DNA of 64,000 nucleotides, from NCBI GenBank assembly GCA_958295695.1, contig OY282363.1:372001-436000 (forward strand). Reading direction: 5' to 3'. Below the pieces are notes generated by a model. That model worked only from the letters and a program-made list of their open reading frames with translations, was not told where the DNA came from and made no database searches. The position numbers and the translations under genes are program-made. Below, in pieces: positions 18,155 to 26,477 of this stretch. The DNA comes from an uncultured Alphaproteobacteria bacterium. GTDB lineage: Bacteria > Pseudomonadota > Alphaproteobacteria > SP197. Each line of letters starts with the position of its first letter. Within the stretch, counting starts at the first letter, position 1.

Positions 18155-19123
18155 CTAGGGGCCCCACGCCAGCAGGCCCACGCTGGCCGCGGCCCACAGG
18201 GCGCAGGCGCGGACATAGAGCCGCAGCGTGGCGTCGATGTCGTCGGGCGTGCAGCGGGCGCGGCCGTCGCCCATCCAGGCGCCGCGCGCCGCCTCGCCGC
18301 GGTAGCGGCGGGGTCCGGCGACGGCCAGACCGAGCGCGCCGGCGAACGCGGCCTCGGGCCAGCCGGCGTTGGGCGACGTGTGACGGCGCGCGTCGCGCGC
18401 CATCGCCCGGAGCGCCCGCCCCGGATCGGCGCCCCGCGTGGCGACGGCCGCCGCCGCCACGACGAGGCCGGAGAGCCGCGCGGGCGCCAGGTTCACGAGG
18501 TCGTCGAAGCGCGCCGAGGCCCAGCCGAACGCGAGGTGCCGACCGGTCCTGTGGCCGATCGTGCTGTCGAGCGTGTTGACCGCCTTGTAGGCCGCGAGCC
18601 CCGGCAGGCCCAGGAGCAGGTACCAGAAGACCGGCGCGACGACGCCGTCGGAGAAGTTCTCGGCGCAGCTCTCGATGGCGGCCCGGCAGACCCCGTGCCC
18701 GTCGAGCGCGTCGGGGTCCCGCCCGACGATCCGCGACACGGCCTCCCGGCCGCCTCCGAGCCCGTCGCGCCGCAGCGCTCCGGCGACCCGCGCCACATGG
18801 TCGTGGAGGTCGCGCTGGGCGATCAGCGAGAAGGCGGCGAGGGCCTCCAGGATCCCGCCCCACGCGGTGCTCCAGGAGAGCCGGGAGACGGCGAGGCCGA
18901 GGCCGGCCGAGGCCGCGACGACGACGACGAGCAGCAGCGCGCCCTTGAGACGCCGGGCGGGCGAGCCGGGCCGGTTGAAAGCGCGGTCGGCCCAGTCCGC
19001 GGCGGCGCCCAGCAGCGCGACCGGATGCGGTATGCGGGACCACAGCCAGCGGGGATCGCCGATCAGGGCGTCGAGGAGAAGCGCCGCCGCCAGCACGGCC
19101 GGCGACGCGATATCGAACGGCAT
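18155..19123 (-). CDS. cobD: Adenosylcobinamide-phosphate synthase (membrane)
   Basis: A 322-residue integral membrane protein of the CobD/CbiB family. It condenses adenosylcobyric acid with the aminopropanol linker. The family blocks are present: LLLDALIGDPRWLWSRIPHPV at the N-terminus, AIESCAENFSDGVVAPVFWY in the middle, AYKAVNTLDSTIGHR, and HTSPNAGWPEAAFAGALGL. Four to five hydrophobic segments are evident. It is encoded opposite to the rest of the cluster, convergent with cobQ and divergent from cbiX across 68 bases that contain no riboswitch. Confidence 0.95.
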   Translation of the reverse strand: MPFDIASPAVLAAALLLDALIGDPRWLWSRIPHPVALLGAAADWADRAFNRPGSPARRLKGALLLVVVVAASAGLGLAVSRLSWSTAWGGILEALAAFSLIAQRDLHDHVARVAGALRRDGLGGGREAVSRIVGRDPDALDGHGVCRAAIESCAENFSDGVVAPVFWYLLLGLPGLAAYKAVNTLDSTIGHRTGRHLAFGWASARFDDLVNLAPARLSGLVVAAAAVATRGADPGRALRAMARDARRHTSPNAGWPEAAFAGALGLAVAGPRRYRGEAARGAWMGDGRARCTPDDIDATLRLYVRACALWAAASVGLLAWGP

Positions 19124-19191
19124 GGCGCCTCCTTGCGGCGGATCGCGGCGGGCGTCAACGCGGAGCGAAAAGCGGAAGGGGATCGGGGGAG

Positions 19192-20166
19192 ATGAGCGAC
19201 ACGGCGGTGATGCTGTGCGGGCACGGCAGCCGGGACGAAGGCGCGATCGCGGAGTTCGCCGCGGTCGCCGGGCTGCTGCGGGAGCGCTTCGACTGGCCGC
19301 TCGAATACGGTTTCCTCGAGTTCGCCACGCCGGTCATCCGCGACGGCCTCGACAGGCTGCGCGAGGGCGGCGCCCGACGGATTCTCGCGGCGCCCGGCAT
19401 GTTGTTCGCCGCCGGCCACGTCAAGAACGACGTGCCGAGCGTCCTGAACGCCTACGCCGCGCGGCACGGCGTCGACATCCGCTTCGGCCGCGACCTCGGG
19501 ATCGACACGCGCCTGATCCGGGCCGCGGGCGAACGGGTGAGGGAGGCGATGGAGACGGCCGACCGGGAGCGCGGCGCCGTCGCGCCCCACGGCACGCTGC
19601 TTCTGACCGTGGGCCGCGGCGCGTCGGACCCGGACGCCAACTCCAACGTCGCCAAGGTTTCGCGCATGCTGTGGGAGGGGCTCGGCTTCGGCTGGGGCGA
19701 GACGGCCTACTCGGGCGTCACCTTCCCGCTGGTGAAGCCGGCGCTGGAGCATGTCGCGAAGCTCGGCTTCAAGCGGATCGTGGTGTTCCCCTACTTCCTC
19801 TTCACCGGGGTCCTGGTGCGCCGCATCTACGACGCGGCCGACGAGGCGGCCGCGGAGTGTCCGGAGGTCCAGTTCGTCAAGGCGGGCTATCTCAACGACC
19901 ATCCCCTGGTGGTCGACGCCTTCGTGGCGCGCGTGCGCGAGATCCTGGACGGCGCCGGCAACATGAACTGCCAGACCTGCAAGTACCGCGAGCAGGTGCT
20001 GGGCTTCGAGGACGAGGTCGGACTCAGGCAGGAAAGCCACCACCACCACGTCGAGGGCGTCGGCACGGGAGCGGCGCACGCTCACCGCCACCGCCATGGC
20101 GACCACGGCCACCACCCCTACCCCCACGCCGGCCATCCGCTGGGGCCGAAGACCCTGAAGGCCTGA
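19192..20166 (+). CDS. cbiX: Sirohydrochlorin cobaltochelatase CbiX, long form with His-rich tail
   Basis: A 324-residue chelatase of the CbiX-long type. The active-site histidines are in GHGSRDEGA (near residue 10) and AAGHVKNDVP (near 79), and a second CbiX-like half follows. The C-terminal region carries the MxCxxC motif MNCQTC, which binds an Fe-S cluster in Bacillus megaterium CbiX. A histidine-rich tail follows (HHHH, then HAHRHRHGDHGHHPYPHAGH) that probably stores or delivers cobalt. This enzyme inserts cobalt early, at sirohydrochlorin, the signature of the cobalt-first corrin route, whereas CobN acts late. A GGGGGAG site precedes the ATG at 19192. It heads the second cob operon. Confidence 0.9.
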   Translation: MSDTAVMLCGHGSRDEGAIAEFAAVAGLLRERFDWPLEYGFLEFATPVIRDGLDRLREGGARRILAAPGMLFAAGHVKNDVPSVLNAYAARHGVDIRFGRDLGIDTRLIRAAGERVREAMETADRERGAVAPHGTLLLTVGRGASDPDANSNVAKVSRMLWEGLGFGWGETAYSGVTFPLVKPALEHVAKLGFKRIVVFPYFLFTGVLVRRIYDAADEAAAECPEVQFVKAGYLNDHPLVVDAFVARVREILDGAGNMNCQTCKYREQVLGFEDEVGLRQESHHHHVEGVGTGAAHAHRHRHGDHGHHPYPHAGHPLGPKTLKA

Positions 20167-20174
20167 TCGCGCCC

Positions 20175-21131
20175 ATGCCGCTGTTCGACGCCTACCTCAT
20201 GGTCGACTGGAGCGCGGCGGCGGAGCCGAAGACCGGGAAGGATTCGATCTGGTTCGCGCTGGCCGAACGGACCGGGGCGGGTTTGCGGCTCGACCGCCCG
20301 GAGAACCCGTCGACGAGGGCTTGCGCTCTCGGCGGGCTGGAGAAGTTGCTGGACGATTTGCTGAAGCAGGAGAGGCGGGTGCTGGCCGGCTTCGACTTTC
20401 CCTTCGGCTACCCGGCGGGAACGGCCGAGGCGCTGGGACTTGAAGGCGAGCCCTGGCGCGCGATGTGGATGTTGTTGGAAGAGGAAATCGAGGACGATTC
20501 GAAGAACCGCAACAACCGCTTCGAGGTGGCGAACCGCTTGAATCGCAGGCTTGGCCGGAAAGGCGGCCCGTTCTGGGGTGTGACGGGGAGGCAAGGCCAT
20601 AGCCACCTCCACTCCCATGGTCCGAAAAAGTCCTGCTATGCCTACAACCACGGCTTCGCCGAAAGACGGCTCGTCGAAGATCGCTACGTTCGCAAGGCGC
20701 AACCGGTGTGGAAGCTCGCCTATAGGGGCGCGGTCGGGAGCCAGACCCTGATTGGCCTGCCGATCCTCCGGAAGCTGCGCGGGCGTTTCGGGGATTGCTG
20801 CCGCGTCTGGCCCTTCGAGACCGGGTTGAAGAAGCTCGCCGGGGAAAACCTTCCCGCCATCCTGCTGGCGGAGATCTATCCCTCGCTGGTCGAACCCCGT
20901 TCCATGCGTCGCGACGTGAAGGATTCGCAACAGGTCCAGGCCATGGCTCTCTATCTGGCGCGGCTGGATTGCCGCGGCGAACTGGCGGCGGTCTTCGAGG
21001 CCCCCCCCGACCTGAAGGGGGCCGAACGGCGCCGGGTAAAGCGCGAGGAAGGCTGGATTCTCGGCGTGACGACAAGGAACGGGCGGCCCGATCCCATCGA
21101 CATCGACGGCGCCCGTCTCCGCCATGGCTGA
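20175..21131 (+). CDS. Uncharacterised conserved protein in the cob operon
   Basis: A 318-residue cytosolic protein beginning MPLFDAYLMVDWSAAAEPKTG. It has an acidic strand start (DAYLMVDWS), a central GFDFPFGYP, an FWGVTGRQGH loop and a late LLAEIYPSLVEP with DSQQVQAMALYLA. These placements recall an RNase-H-like fold of the DUF429 kind, but this is an impression only. I recall similar proteins beside cobalamin genes in alphaproteobacteria, sometimes annotated as molybdopterin-related, without known function. It lies nine bases after cbiX and overlaps cobH by eight bases, so it is translated with the corrin genes. GC content in the reading frame is slightly lower than its neighbours. Confidence 0.8.
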   Translation: MPLFDAYLMVDWSAAAEPKTGKDSIWFALAERTGAGLRLDRPENPSTRACALGGLEKLLDDLLKQERRVLAGFDFPFGYPAGTAEALGLEGEPWRAMWMLLEEEIEDDSKNRNNRFEVANRLNRRLGRKGGPFWGVTGRQGHSHLHSHGPKKSCYAYNHGFAERRLVEDRYVRKAQPVWKLAYRGAVGSQTLIGLPILRKLRGRFGDCCRVWPFETGLKKLAGENLPAILLAEIYPSLVEPRSMRRDVKDSQQVQAMALYLARLDCRGELAAVFEAPPDLKGAERRRVKREEGWILGVTTRNGRPDPIDIDGARLRHG

Positions 21132-21777
21132 AGCCTCCGCCAGCGCCGCCGCCACCGGCTTCGCCTATCTCAACGACGGCGAGGCGATCCGCGCCGAGTC
21201 GCGGCGCATCATCGAGGCCGAGGCCGATCTCGCGGTCCTGCCGCCCGCGCTCCGACCGCTTGCCGTGCGCCTCGTCCACGCCTGCGGCATGACCGACATC
21301 GTGGCGGACCTCGAAGCGAGCGAAGGCGCTCTCGAACGCGGGCGGAGGGCGCTCGGCGCCGGCGCGCCCATCCTCTGCGACGTCGAGATGGTGGCCAAGG
21401 GCGTCGCCAGGCGGGGGCTTCCCGCCGCGAACCGCATCGTCTGCAAGGTGGCGACCGCGGCCGCGGCCAGGCGCGCGGCCAGACTCGGCGCGACGCGGTC
21501 CTGGGCCGCGGTCGACCTCATGGCGGCCGACCTCGACGGCGCCGTGGTGGCGGTCGGCAACGCGCCCACGGCGCTCTTCCGCGTCCTGGAGCTCGCCGCC
21601 GCCGGCGGACCGCGGCCGGCGCTGGCGATCGGCATGCCGGTGGGCTTCGTCGGCGCCGCCGAATCGAAGCGGGCGCTGGCCGGAAGCGGTCTCGACTACA
21701 TCGCCGTCCACGGCCGCCGGGGCGGCAGCGCGCTGGCCGCCGCGGCCGTCAACGCGCTCATGGGAGGGATCGGATGA
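21124..21777 (+). CDS. cobH: Precorrin-8X (cobalt-precorrin-8) methylmutase
   Basis: A 217-residue CobH/CbiC enzyme that moves the C11 methyl group to C12, forming (hydrogeno)cobyrinate. The active-site histidine is in RLVHACGMTD. The family blocks PILCDVEMVAKGV, VAVGNAPTALFRVLEL and AIGMPVGFVGAAESK are intact. Translation overlaps the preceding unknown gene by eight bases and cobL by four (ATGA). Confidence 0.95.
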   Translation: MAEASASAAATGFAYLNDGEAIRAESRRIIEAEADLAVLPPALRPLAVRLVHACGMTDIVADLEASEGALERGRRALGAGAPILCDVEMVAKGVARRGLPAANRIVCKVATAAAARRAARLGATRSWAAVDLMAADLDGAVVAVGNAPTALFRVLELAAAGGPRPALAIGMPVGFVGAAESKRALAGSGLDYIAVHGRRGGSALAAAAVNALMGGIG

Positions 21778-22979
21778 CGCCCTGGCTTTCGATCGTCGGC
21801 CTGGGAGAGGACGGGCTCGACGGACTGGCGCCGGCGGCCCGCGCCCTCGTCGACAACGCCGAGGTGATCGTCGGCGGCGCGCGCCATCTGGCGCTCGTCG
21901 GCGAGACCGCGGCCCGGACCCACGCCTGGGACAGTCCGCTGAAGAAGACGGTCGAGCTCCTGGCCGGCTACGAGGGCCGCCGGGTCTGCGTGCTGGCGAC
22001 CGGCGATCCCATGGCCCACGGCGTCGGCGTGACGCTGATGCGCCGCTTCGGCCGCGAGGCCGCGGTCGTGCTGCCGGGCGTCTCTGCCTTCGCGCTGGCC
22101 CGCGCGCGGCTCGGCTGGCCGCTCGCCGAGACCGTCCAGCTCACGCTCCACGGCCGTCCGCTCGACCTGGTCAACGCGCACCTGACGCCGGGCCAGAAGC
22201 TCCTGATCCTGTCGGAGGACCGCGCCACGCCGGGCAAGGTCGCGCGGCGGCTCGTCGAGGCCGGTTTCGGAGCGAGCCCGATCCACGTCCTGTGCCGTAT
22301 GGGCGGTCCCCGCGAGCGGCGCTTCTCCGGCACGGCGTCGGACGGCGTCGCGGACGCGGTGGACGATCTCAACACCCTGGCGGTCGAGCTGGTCGCGGAG
22401 CCCGGCGCGGCCGTCCTGCCCCGCGCGCCGGGCCTGCCCGACGACGCCTTCCGCCACGACGGCCAGATGACCAAGCGCGAGGTGCGCGCCGTGACGCTCG
22501 CGGCGCTGCAACCGATGCCGGGCCAGCGGCTGTGGGACGTGGGCGCGGGCTGCGGATCGGTCGCGATCGAGTGGATGCGCGCAGCCGACCGCGCCTCGGC
22601 CATCGCCGTCGAACGGCACGCCGGACGCCGCGCGCTGATGGCCGAGAACGCCGCCGCGCTCGGCGCGCCGGGCCTCGCCGTCGTCGCCGGTTCCGCGCCC
22701 GGCGCCCTCGACGGGCTGGACGCGCCGGACGCCGTGTTCATCGGCGGAGGGGTCACGGCCGACGGCGTGGCGGGGGCCTGCTGGGACGCGCTGCCGCGGG
22801 GAGGCCGGCTGGTCGCCAACGCCGTGACGCTCGAAAGCGAGCACGTGCTCGCGGCGGCGCGCCGGCGTCACGGGGGCGAGCTCGTCCGCATCGCCATCTC
22901 GCGCGCCGAACCGGTCGGCGGGCTGACCGGCTGGCGGCCCCAGATGCCGGTAACCCAGTGGCGGGCGGTGAAGCCGTGA
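21774..22979 (+). CDS. cobL: Precorrin-6Y C5,15-methyltransferase (decarboxylating), CbiE-CbiT fusion
   Basis: A 401-residue two-domain enzyme. Residues 1-200 form the CbiE methyltransferase domain (SIVGLGEDGLDGLAP, CVLATGDPMAHGVG, VLPGVSAFALA). The C-terminal CbiT domain binds AdoMet at WDVGAGCGSVAIEWMRA (near residue 254). It methylates C5 and C15 and decarboxylates the C12 acetate. The domain order matches CobL of the aerobic pathway and the CbiET fusions of others. Its TGA overlaps the GTG start of cobI. Confidence 0.95.
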   Translation: MTPWLSIVGLGEDGLDGLAPAARALVDNAEVIVGGARHLALVGETAARTHAWDSPLKKTVELLAGYEGRRVCVLATGDPMAHGVGVTLMRRFGREAAVVLPGVSAFALARARLGWPLAETVQLTLHGRPLDLVNAHLTPGQKLLILSEDRATPGKVARRLVEAGFGASPIHVLCRMGGPRERRFSGTASDGVADAVDDLNTLAVELVAEPGAAVLPRAPGLPDDAFRHDGQMTKREVRAVTLAALQPMPGQRLWDVGAGCGSVAIEWMRAADRASAIAVERHAGRRALMAENAAALGAPGLAVVAGSAPGALDGLDAPDAVFIGGGVTADGVAGACWDALPRGGRLVANAVTLESEHVLAAARRRHGGELVRIAISRAEPVGGLTGWRPQMPVTQWRAVKP

Positions 22980-23686
22980 CGCGGGGCACGCTCTACGGCC
23001 TGGGCGTCGGCCCGGGCGACCCCGAGCTCATCACTCTCAAGGCGCACCGGCTGCTGACCTCGGCGCCGGTCGTGGCCTATCCCGCGCCGGAGCATGGCGC
23101 GAGCCTGGCGCGCTCGATCGTGGCGGACTACCTGACGGGCGCGCGGACCGAAATCGCGATCCGCATGCCACTCGATCCCGGCCGGTTCCCCGCCGAGGCG
23201 GTCTACGACGAGGCCGCCGGGGAGATCGCCGGACATCTGGCCCGCGGCCGGGACGTGGCGGCGATCTGCGAGGGAGACCCGTTCTTCTACGGCAGCTTCA
23301 TGTACCTCTTCGGCCGCCTGGCGGGCCGGCACCGGGTCGAGGTGGTGCCGGGGGTCTCGTCGCTCGTGGCCTGTCCGGCGGTCGCCGGCGCGCCGCTCGC
23401 CGCCCGCGACGACGTGCTTCTGGTCTGTCCGGGCGTCCTCGAGGAGGACGAGATGCGGCGCCGTCTGGCCGGCGTCGAGGCGGCGGCGATCGTCAAGGTG
23501 GGCCGCCACCTCGGCAAGGTGCGCCGGGTGCTCGAAACGCTCGGTCTGTCCGGGCGCGCCCGCTACGTCGAACACGCCACCATGGCCGGCCAGACGGTCA
23601 TGCCGCTGGCCGAGACCGACGCGGCCGGGGCGCCCTACTTCTCGATGGTGCTGGTCCACCGGCGCGGCGAGGCCTGGCGACGATGA
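22976..23686 (+). CDS. cobI: Precorrin-2 C20-methyltransferase
   Basis: A 236-residue CobI/CbiL tetrapyrrole methylase with the N-terminal LYGLGVGPGDPELITLKA, the conserved CEGDPFFYGSFMYLFGRL block (near residue 100) and VVPGVSSLVACPA. It begins at GTG 22976, overlapping the cobL stop by four bases, which yields MTRGTLYGLG. It may act on precorrin-2 or cobalt-precorrin-2; the sequence alone does not decide. Confidence 0.94.
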   Translation: MTRGTLYGLGVGPGDPELITLKAHRLLTSAPVVAYPAPEHGASLARSIVADYLTGARTEIAIRMPLDPGRFPAEAVYDEAAGEIAGHLARGRDVAAICEGDPFFYGSFMYLFGRLAGRHRVEVVPGVSSLVACPAVAGAPLAARDDVLLVCPGVLEEDEMRRRLAGVEAAAIVKVGRHLGKVRRVLETLGLSGRARYVEHATMAGQTVMPLAETDAAGAPYFSMVLVHRRGEAWRR

Positions 23687-25494
23687 CCCCGCCGTCCGGC
23701 GCCGCGGTGATCTGCCTGGGGCCGTCCGGGCTCGACGTGGCGCGCCGGGTCGCCGCCGCCTTGCCTGGGGCCGCCGTGCACGGCCTGGCGCGCCGGGTCG
23801 CCGGCGCCGACGTGGCGTTCGAGGACGCCATGGACCACGTCGCCGCGCTCTTCGCGGCCGGCGTGCCGGTGGTCGGCGTGTGCGCCGCGGGGATCCTCAT
23901 CCGTGCGGTGGCGCCCCTGCTGGGAGACAAGCGGAGCGAGGCGCCGGTCGTGGCCGTCTCGGACGATGGCGCGTCGGTCGCGCCGCTTCTGGGCGGGCAC
24001 CGCGGCGCCAACGCGCTCGCGCTCGCCTGCGCCCGCGTCCTGGCCGGCCACGCGGCGGTGACGACGGCGGGCGACGTGCGCTTCGCCGCGGCGCTCGACG
24101 ATCCGCCGCCCGGCTGGCGGTTGCGCGATCCGGACGCGGCCCGGGCCGTCATGGCGGACATGCTCGCGGGCGGGACCGCCCGGCTCGCGGTCGAGGCGGG
24201 CGACGCCGGCTGGCTGCGCGAAAGCGGCCTGCCCTTCGGCGACGACGGCGGTCCCGTGGTCCGGGTGACCGACCGGGCCGGCGCCGCGGCCGATCTGGTG
24301 GTCCATCCGCCCGTGCTGGCGCTCGGCGCGGGCTGCGAGCGGGGTTGCGATCCGGCGGAACTCTCCGGCCTGGCGGACCGCGCGCTGCGCGACGCGGGGC
24401 TCGCGCCGGGCGCGGTGGCCTGCGTGGCGAGCCTCGACCTCAAGGCGGACGAGCCCGCCATGCTCGTCCTCGCCGAGTCGCTGGACGCGCCTTTCGTCGC
24501 GTTCGACGCGGCGCGGCTCGAGAGGGAAGCGCCGCGGCTCGCGACGCCGTCGGAGGCTGTCTTCGCCGAGGTCGGTTGCCACGGCGTGGCGGAGGGCGCG
24601 GCGCTGGCCGCGGCCGGGCCGGACTCCGAATTGGTCGTCGCCAAGGTCAAGTCGCGCCGGGCGACCTGCGCGGTCGCGCGGGCGCCTCGCGGGATCGCCG
24701 CCGGGGCGATGGGATCGAGGCCGGGACGCCTGACGCTGGTGGGGCTCGGCCCCGGCGACGCCGCGCTGCGCACGCCCGAGGCGAGCCGGGCGATCGCGGC
24801 GGCGAGCGACCTCGTCGGCTACGGCCTCTATCTCGATCTCGCCGGGCCGCTGACGCGCGGCAAGAGCCGGCACGATTTCCCGCTGGGCGAGGAGACCGAA
24901 CGCTGCCGCGCCGCCCTCGACCTCGCCGGCGCGGGCCGCCGCGTCGCGCTGCTGTGCTCGGGCGATCCCGGCGTCTACGCCATGGCGAGCCTGGTCTACG
25001 AGCTGCTCGACCGGGAGGCCGAAACGGCCTGGCGCGGAGTCGGGATCGACGTGGCGCCCGGCGTCTCGGCCCTGCAGATCGCCGCCGCGCGGGCCGGAGC
25101 GGCCCTCGGTCACGACTTCTGCGCGATCTCGCTCTCGGACCTCCTGACGCCGCGCGAGACGGTGCTGGAGCGGGTCCGGGCGGCGGCGGCGGGCGACTTC
25201 GCGATCGCCTTCTACAATCCGGCCTCGAAGCGTCGGCGCGACCTGCTGGAGGAAGCCCGCGCGATCCTCCTCGGCCGACGGCCCGGCCATACGCCGGTCG
25301 TCATCGGCCGCCTGCTGGGCCGCGCGGGCGAGGACGTCCGGCACGTCACGCTCGAGACCCTGGAGGTCGGCGATGTCGACATGATGTGCACGGTTCTCGT
25401 CGGCGCGTCGACCACGCGCCGCATCCGCCATCGCGGCGCGGAGGCCGTCTACACGCCGCGCGGCTACGCGGCCGGGCGCGGAGGGCCGGGATGA
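23683..25494 (+). CDS. cobJ: CbiG - CobJ fusion (cobalt-precorrin-5A hydrolase / C17-methyltransferase)
   Basis: A 603-residue fusion. Residues 1 to about 205 are the CbiG N-terminal and central domains (AGVPVVGVCAAGILIRAVAP, VVAVSDDGASVAPLLGGHRG). Residues 213-335 are the CbiG C-terminal/CobE domain (LALGAGCERGCDPAEL, VASLDLKADEPAMLVLAESL). From residue 348 on it is a CobJ/CbiH C17-methyltransferase (TLVGLGPGDAALRTPEA, CSGDPGVYAMASLVYE, FAIAFYNPASKRR). CbiG opens the delta-lactone ring in the cobalt-first route. The aerobic route uses only CobE-like relatives of the CbiG C-terminus, so a full CbiG is informative here. It is coupled to cobI and cobM by four-base overlaps. Confidence 0.9.
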   Translation: MTPPSGAAVICLGPSGLDVARRVAAALPGAAVHGLARRVAGADVAFEDAMDHVAALFAAGVPVVGVCAAGILIRAVAPLLGDKRSEAPVVAVSDDGASVAPLLGGHRGANALALACARVLAGHAAVTTAGDVRFAAALDDPPPGWRLRDPDAARAVMADMLAGGTARLAVEAGDAGWLRESGLPFGDDGGPVVRVTDRAGAAADLVVHPPVLALGAGCERGCDPAELSGLADRALRDAGLAPGAVACVASLDLKADEPAMLVLAESLDAPFVAFDAARLEREAPRLATPSEAVFAEVGCHGVAEGAALAAAGPDSELVVAKVKSRRATCAVARAPRGIAAGAMGSRPGRLTLVGLGPGDAALRTPEASRAIAAASDLVGYGLYLDLAGPLTRGKSRHDFPLGEETERCRAALDLAGAGRRVALLCSGDPGVYAMASLVYELLDREAETAWRGVGIDVAPGVSALQIAAARAGAALGHDFCAISLSDLLTPRETVLERVRAAAAGDFAIAFYNPASKRRRDLLEEARAILLGRRPGHTPVVIGRLLGRAGEDVRHVTLETLEVGDVDMMCTVLVGASTTRRIRHRGAEAVYTPRGYAAGRGGPG

Positions 25495-26249
25495 CTGTCC
25501 ACTTCATCGGCGCCGGGCCCGGCGCGCCGGACCTGATCACCGTGCGCGGGCTGAACCTCATCGGGGCCTGCCCGGTCGTGCTCTACGCGGGCTCGCTCGT
25601 TCCGCGGGAGATCGTGGCCCGGGCGGCGCCCGGCGCCGCGGTGACGGACACCGCGCCGCTCCATCTCGACGAGATCGTCGCGCTGATCGACGACGCCCAC
25701 CGCGCCGGCCACGACGTCGCGCGCGTCCATTCCGGCGATCCCTCGCTCTACGGCGCCATCGCCGAGCAGATGCGGCGGCTGGACGAGCTCGACATCCCCT
25801 ACGACGTGACGCCGGGCGTGCCCGCGTTCGCGGCGGCGGCGGCGGCGCTCCGGACCGAGCTCACCCTGCCCGGCGTCAGCCAGACCGTCGTCCTGACCCG
25901 CACCGCCGTGCGCGCGACGGCGATGCCCGAGGGCGAGGACCTCGCCACCCTGGCGGCCTCCGGCGCGACGCTGGCGATCCATCTCTCGATCAACAACCTC
26001 GCGCGGGTCGTGCGCGCGCTCGCGCCGCTCTACGGCGAGGACTGTCCCGCGGTCGTCGCCCACCGGGTGAGCTGGCCCGACCAGGCCTTCGTCGCCGGCA
26101 CGCTCGCCGACATCCGGCCGAAGGTGAAGGAGGCCGGCTTCACCCGCACCGCGCTCATCCTGGTCGGCCGCGTGCTGGGCGGCGCCGGGTTCCGCGACAG
26201 CCGGCTCTACGACGCGACGCACCGCCACGCGCTGCGGCCGGGGCGGTAG
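25491..26249 (+). CDS. cobM: Precorrin-4 C11-methyltransferase
   Basis: A 252-residue CobM/CbiF methylase: TVHFIGAGPGAPDLITVRG at the N-terminus, CPVVLYAGSLVP, VHSGDPSLYGAIAEQ, and VTPGVPAFAAAAAALRTELTLP. The C-terminal segment VGRVLGGAGFRDSRLYDATHRH is full length. It is the last gene of the second cob operon and converges on the SDR gene; the gap holds a long perfect hairpin. Confidence 0.95.
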   Translation: MTVHFIGAGPGAPDLITVRGLNLIGACPVVLYAGSLVPREIVARAAPGAAVTDTAPLHLDEIVALIDDAHRAGHDVARVHSGDPSLYGAIAEQMRRLDELDIPYDVTPGVPAFAAAAAALRTELTLPGVSQTVVLTRTAVRATAMPEGEDLATLAASGATLAIHLSINNLARVVRALAPLYGEDCPAVVAHRVSWPDQAFVAGTLADIRPKVKEAGFTRTALILVGRVLGGAGFRDSRLYDATHRHALRPGR

Positions 26250-26253
26250 CGCC

Positions 26254-26299
26254 CGTCCCTCGATACGGTCCTTCGGGACCTGCTCGGGATGAGGGCGGG
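26254..26299. repeat. Intergenic repeat, family 1, copy a
   Basis: CGTCCCTCGATACGGTCC and on through CTTCGGGACCTGCTCGGGATGAGGG, repeated almost exactly at 48066-48109 (one extra C there). Such short palindromic sequences are typical REP-like intergenic elements of high-GC proteobacteria. It lies directly after cobM. Confidence 0.7.
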
Positions 26300-26330
26300 A
26301 GGGTTCGCGCGCTCACCGCGTCCCTCGCTC

Positions 26331-26368
26331 CGGGCCCGTCGAAGGGGGCCGCCCCTTCGACGGGCCCG
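26331..26368. terminator. Long perfect hairpin between convergent cobM and SDR genes
   Basis: Perfect inverted repeat with 17-base arms (26331-26347 and 26352-26368; CGGGCCCGTCGAAGGGG and its complement) around a four-base loop. Between two genes that end toward each other it could stop transcription from both sides, though no T-run follows. The same DNA is part of a dispersed repeat: bases up to about 26395 match, in reverse complement, 36221-36269. Confidence 0.6.
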
Positions 26369-26477
26369 GGGACCGCCGCCGCTCCCGGTTCGAGACGATG
26401 GGACGCCGCTCCATGGCTTGCTTGCCGCTCGCGGCGGGTGGCCCCGCGGACCGCGCCCGCCAAAGCCGGAACCGCTC

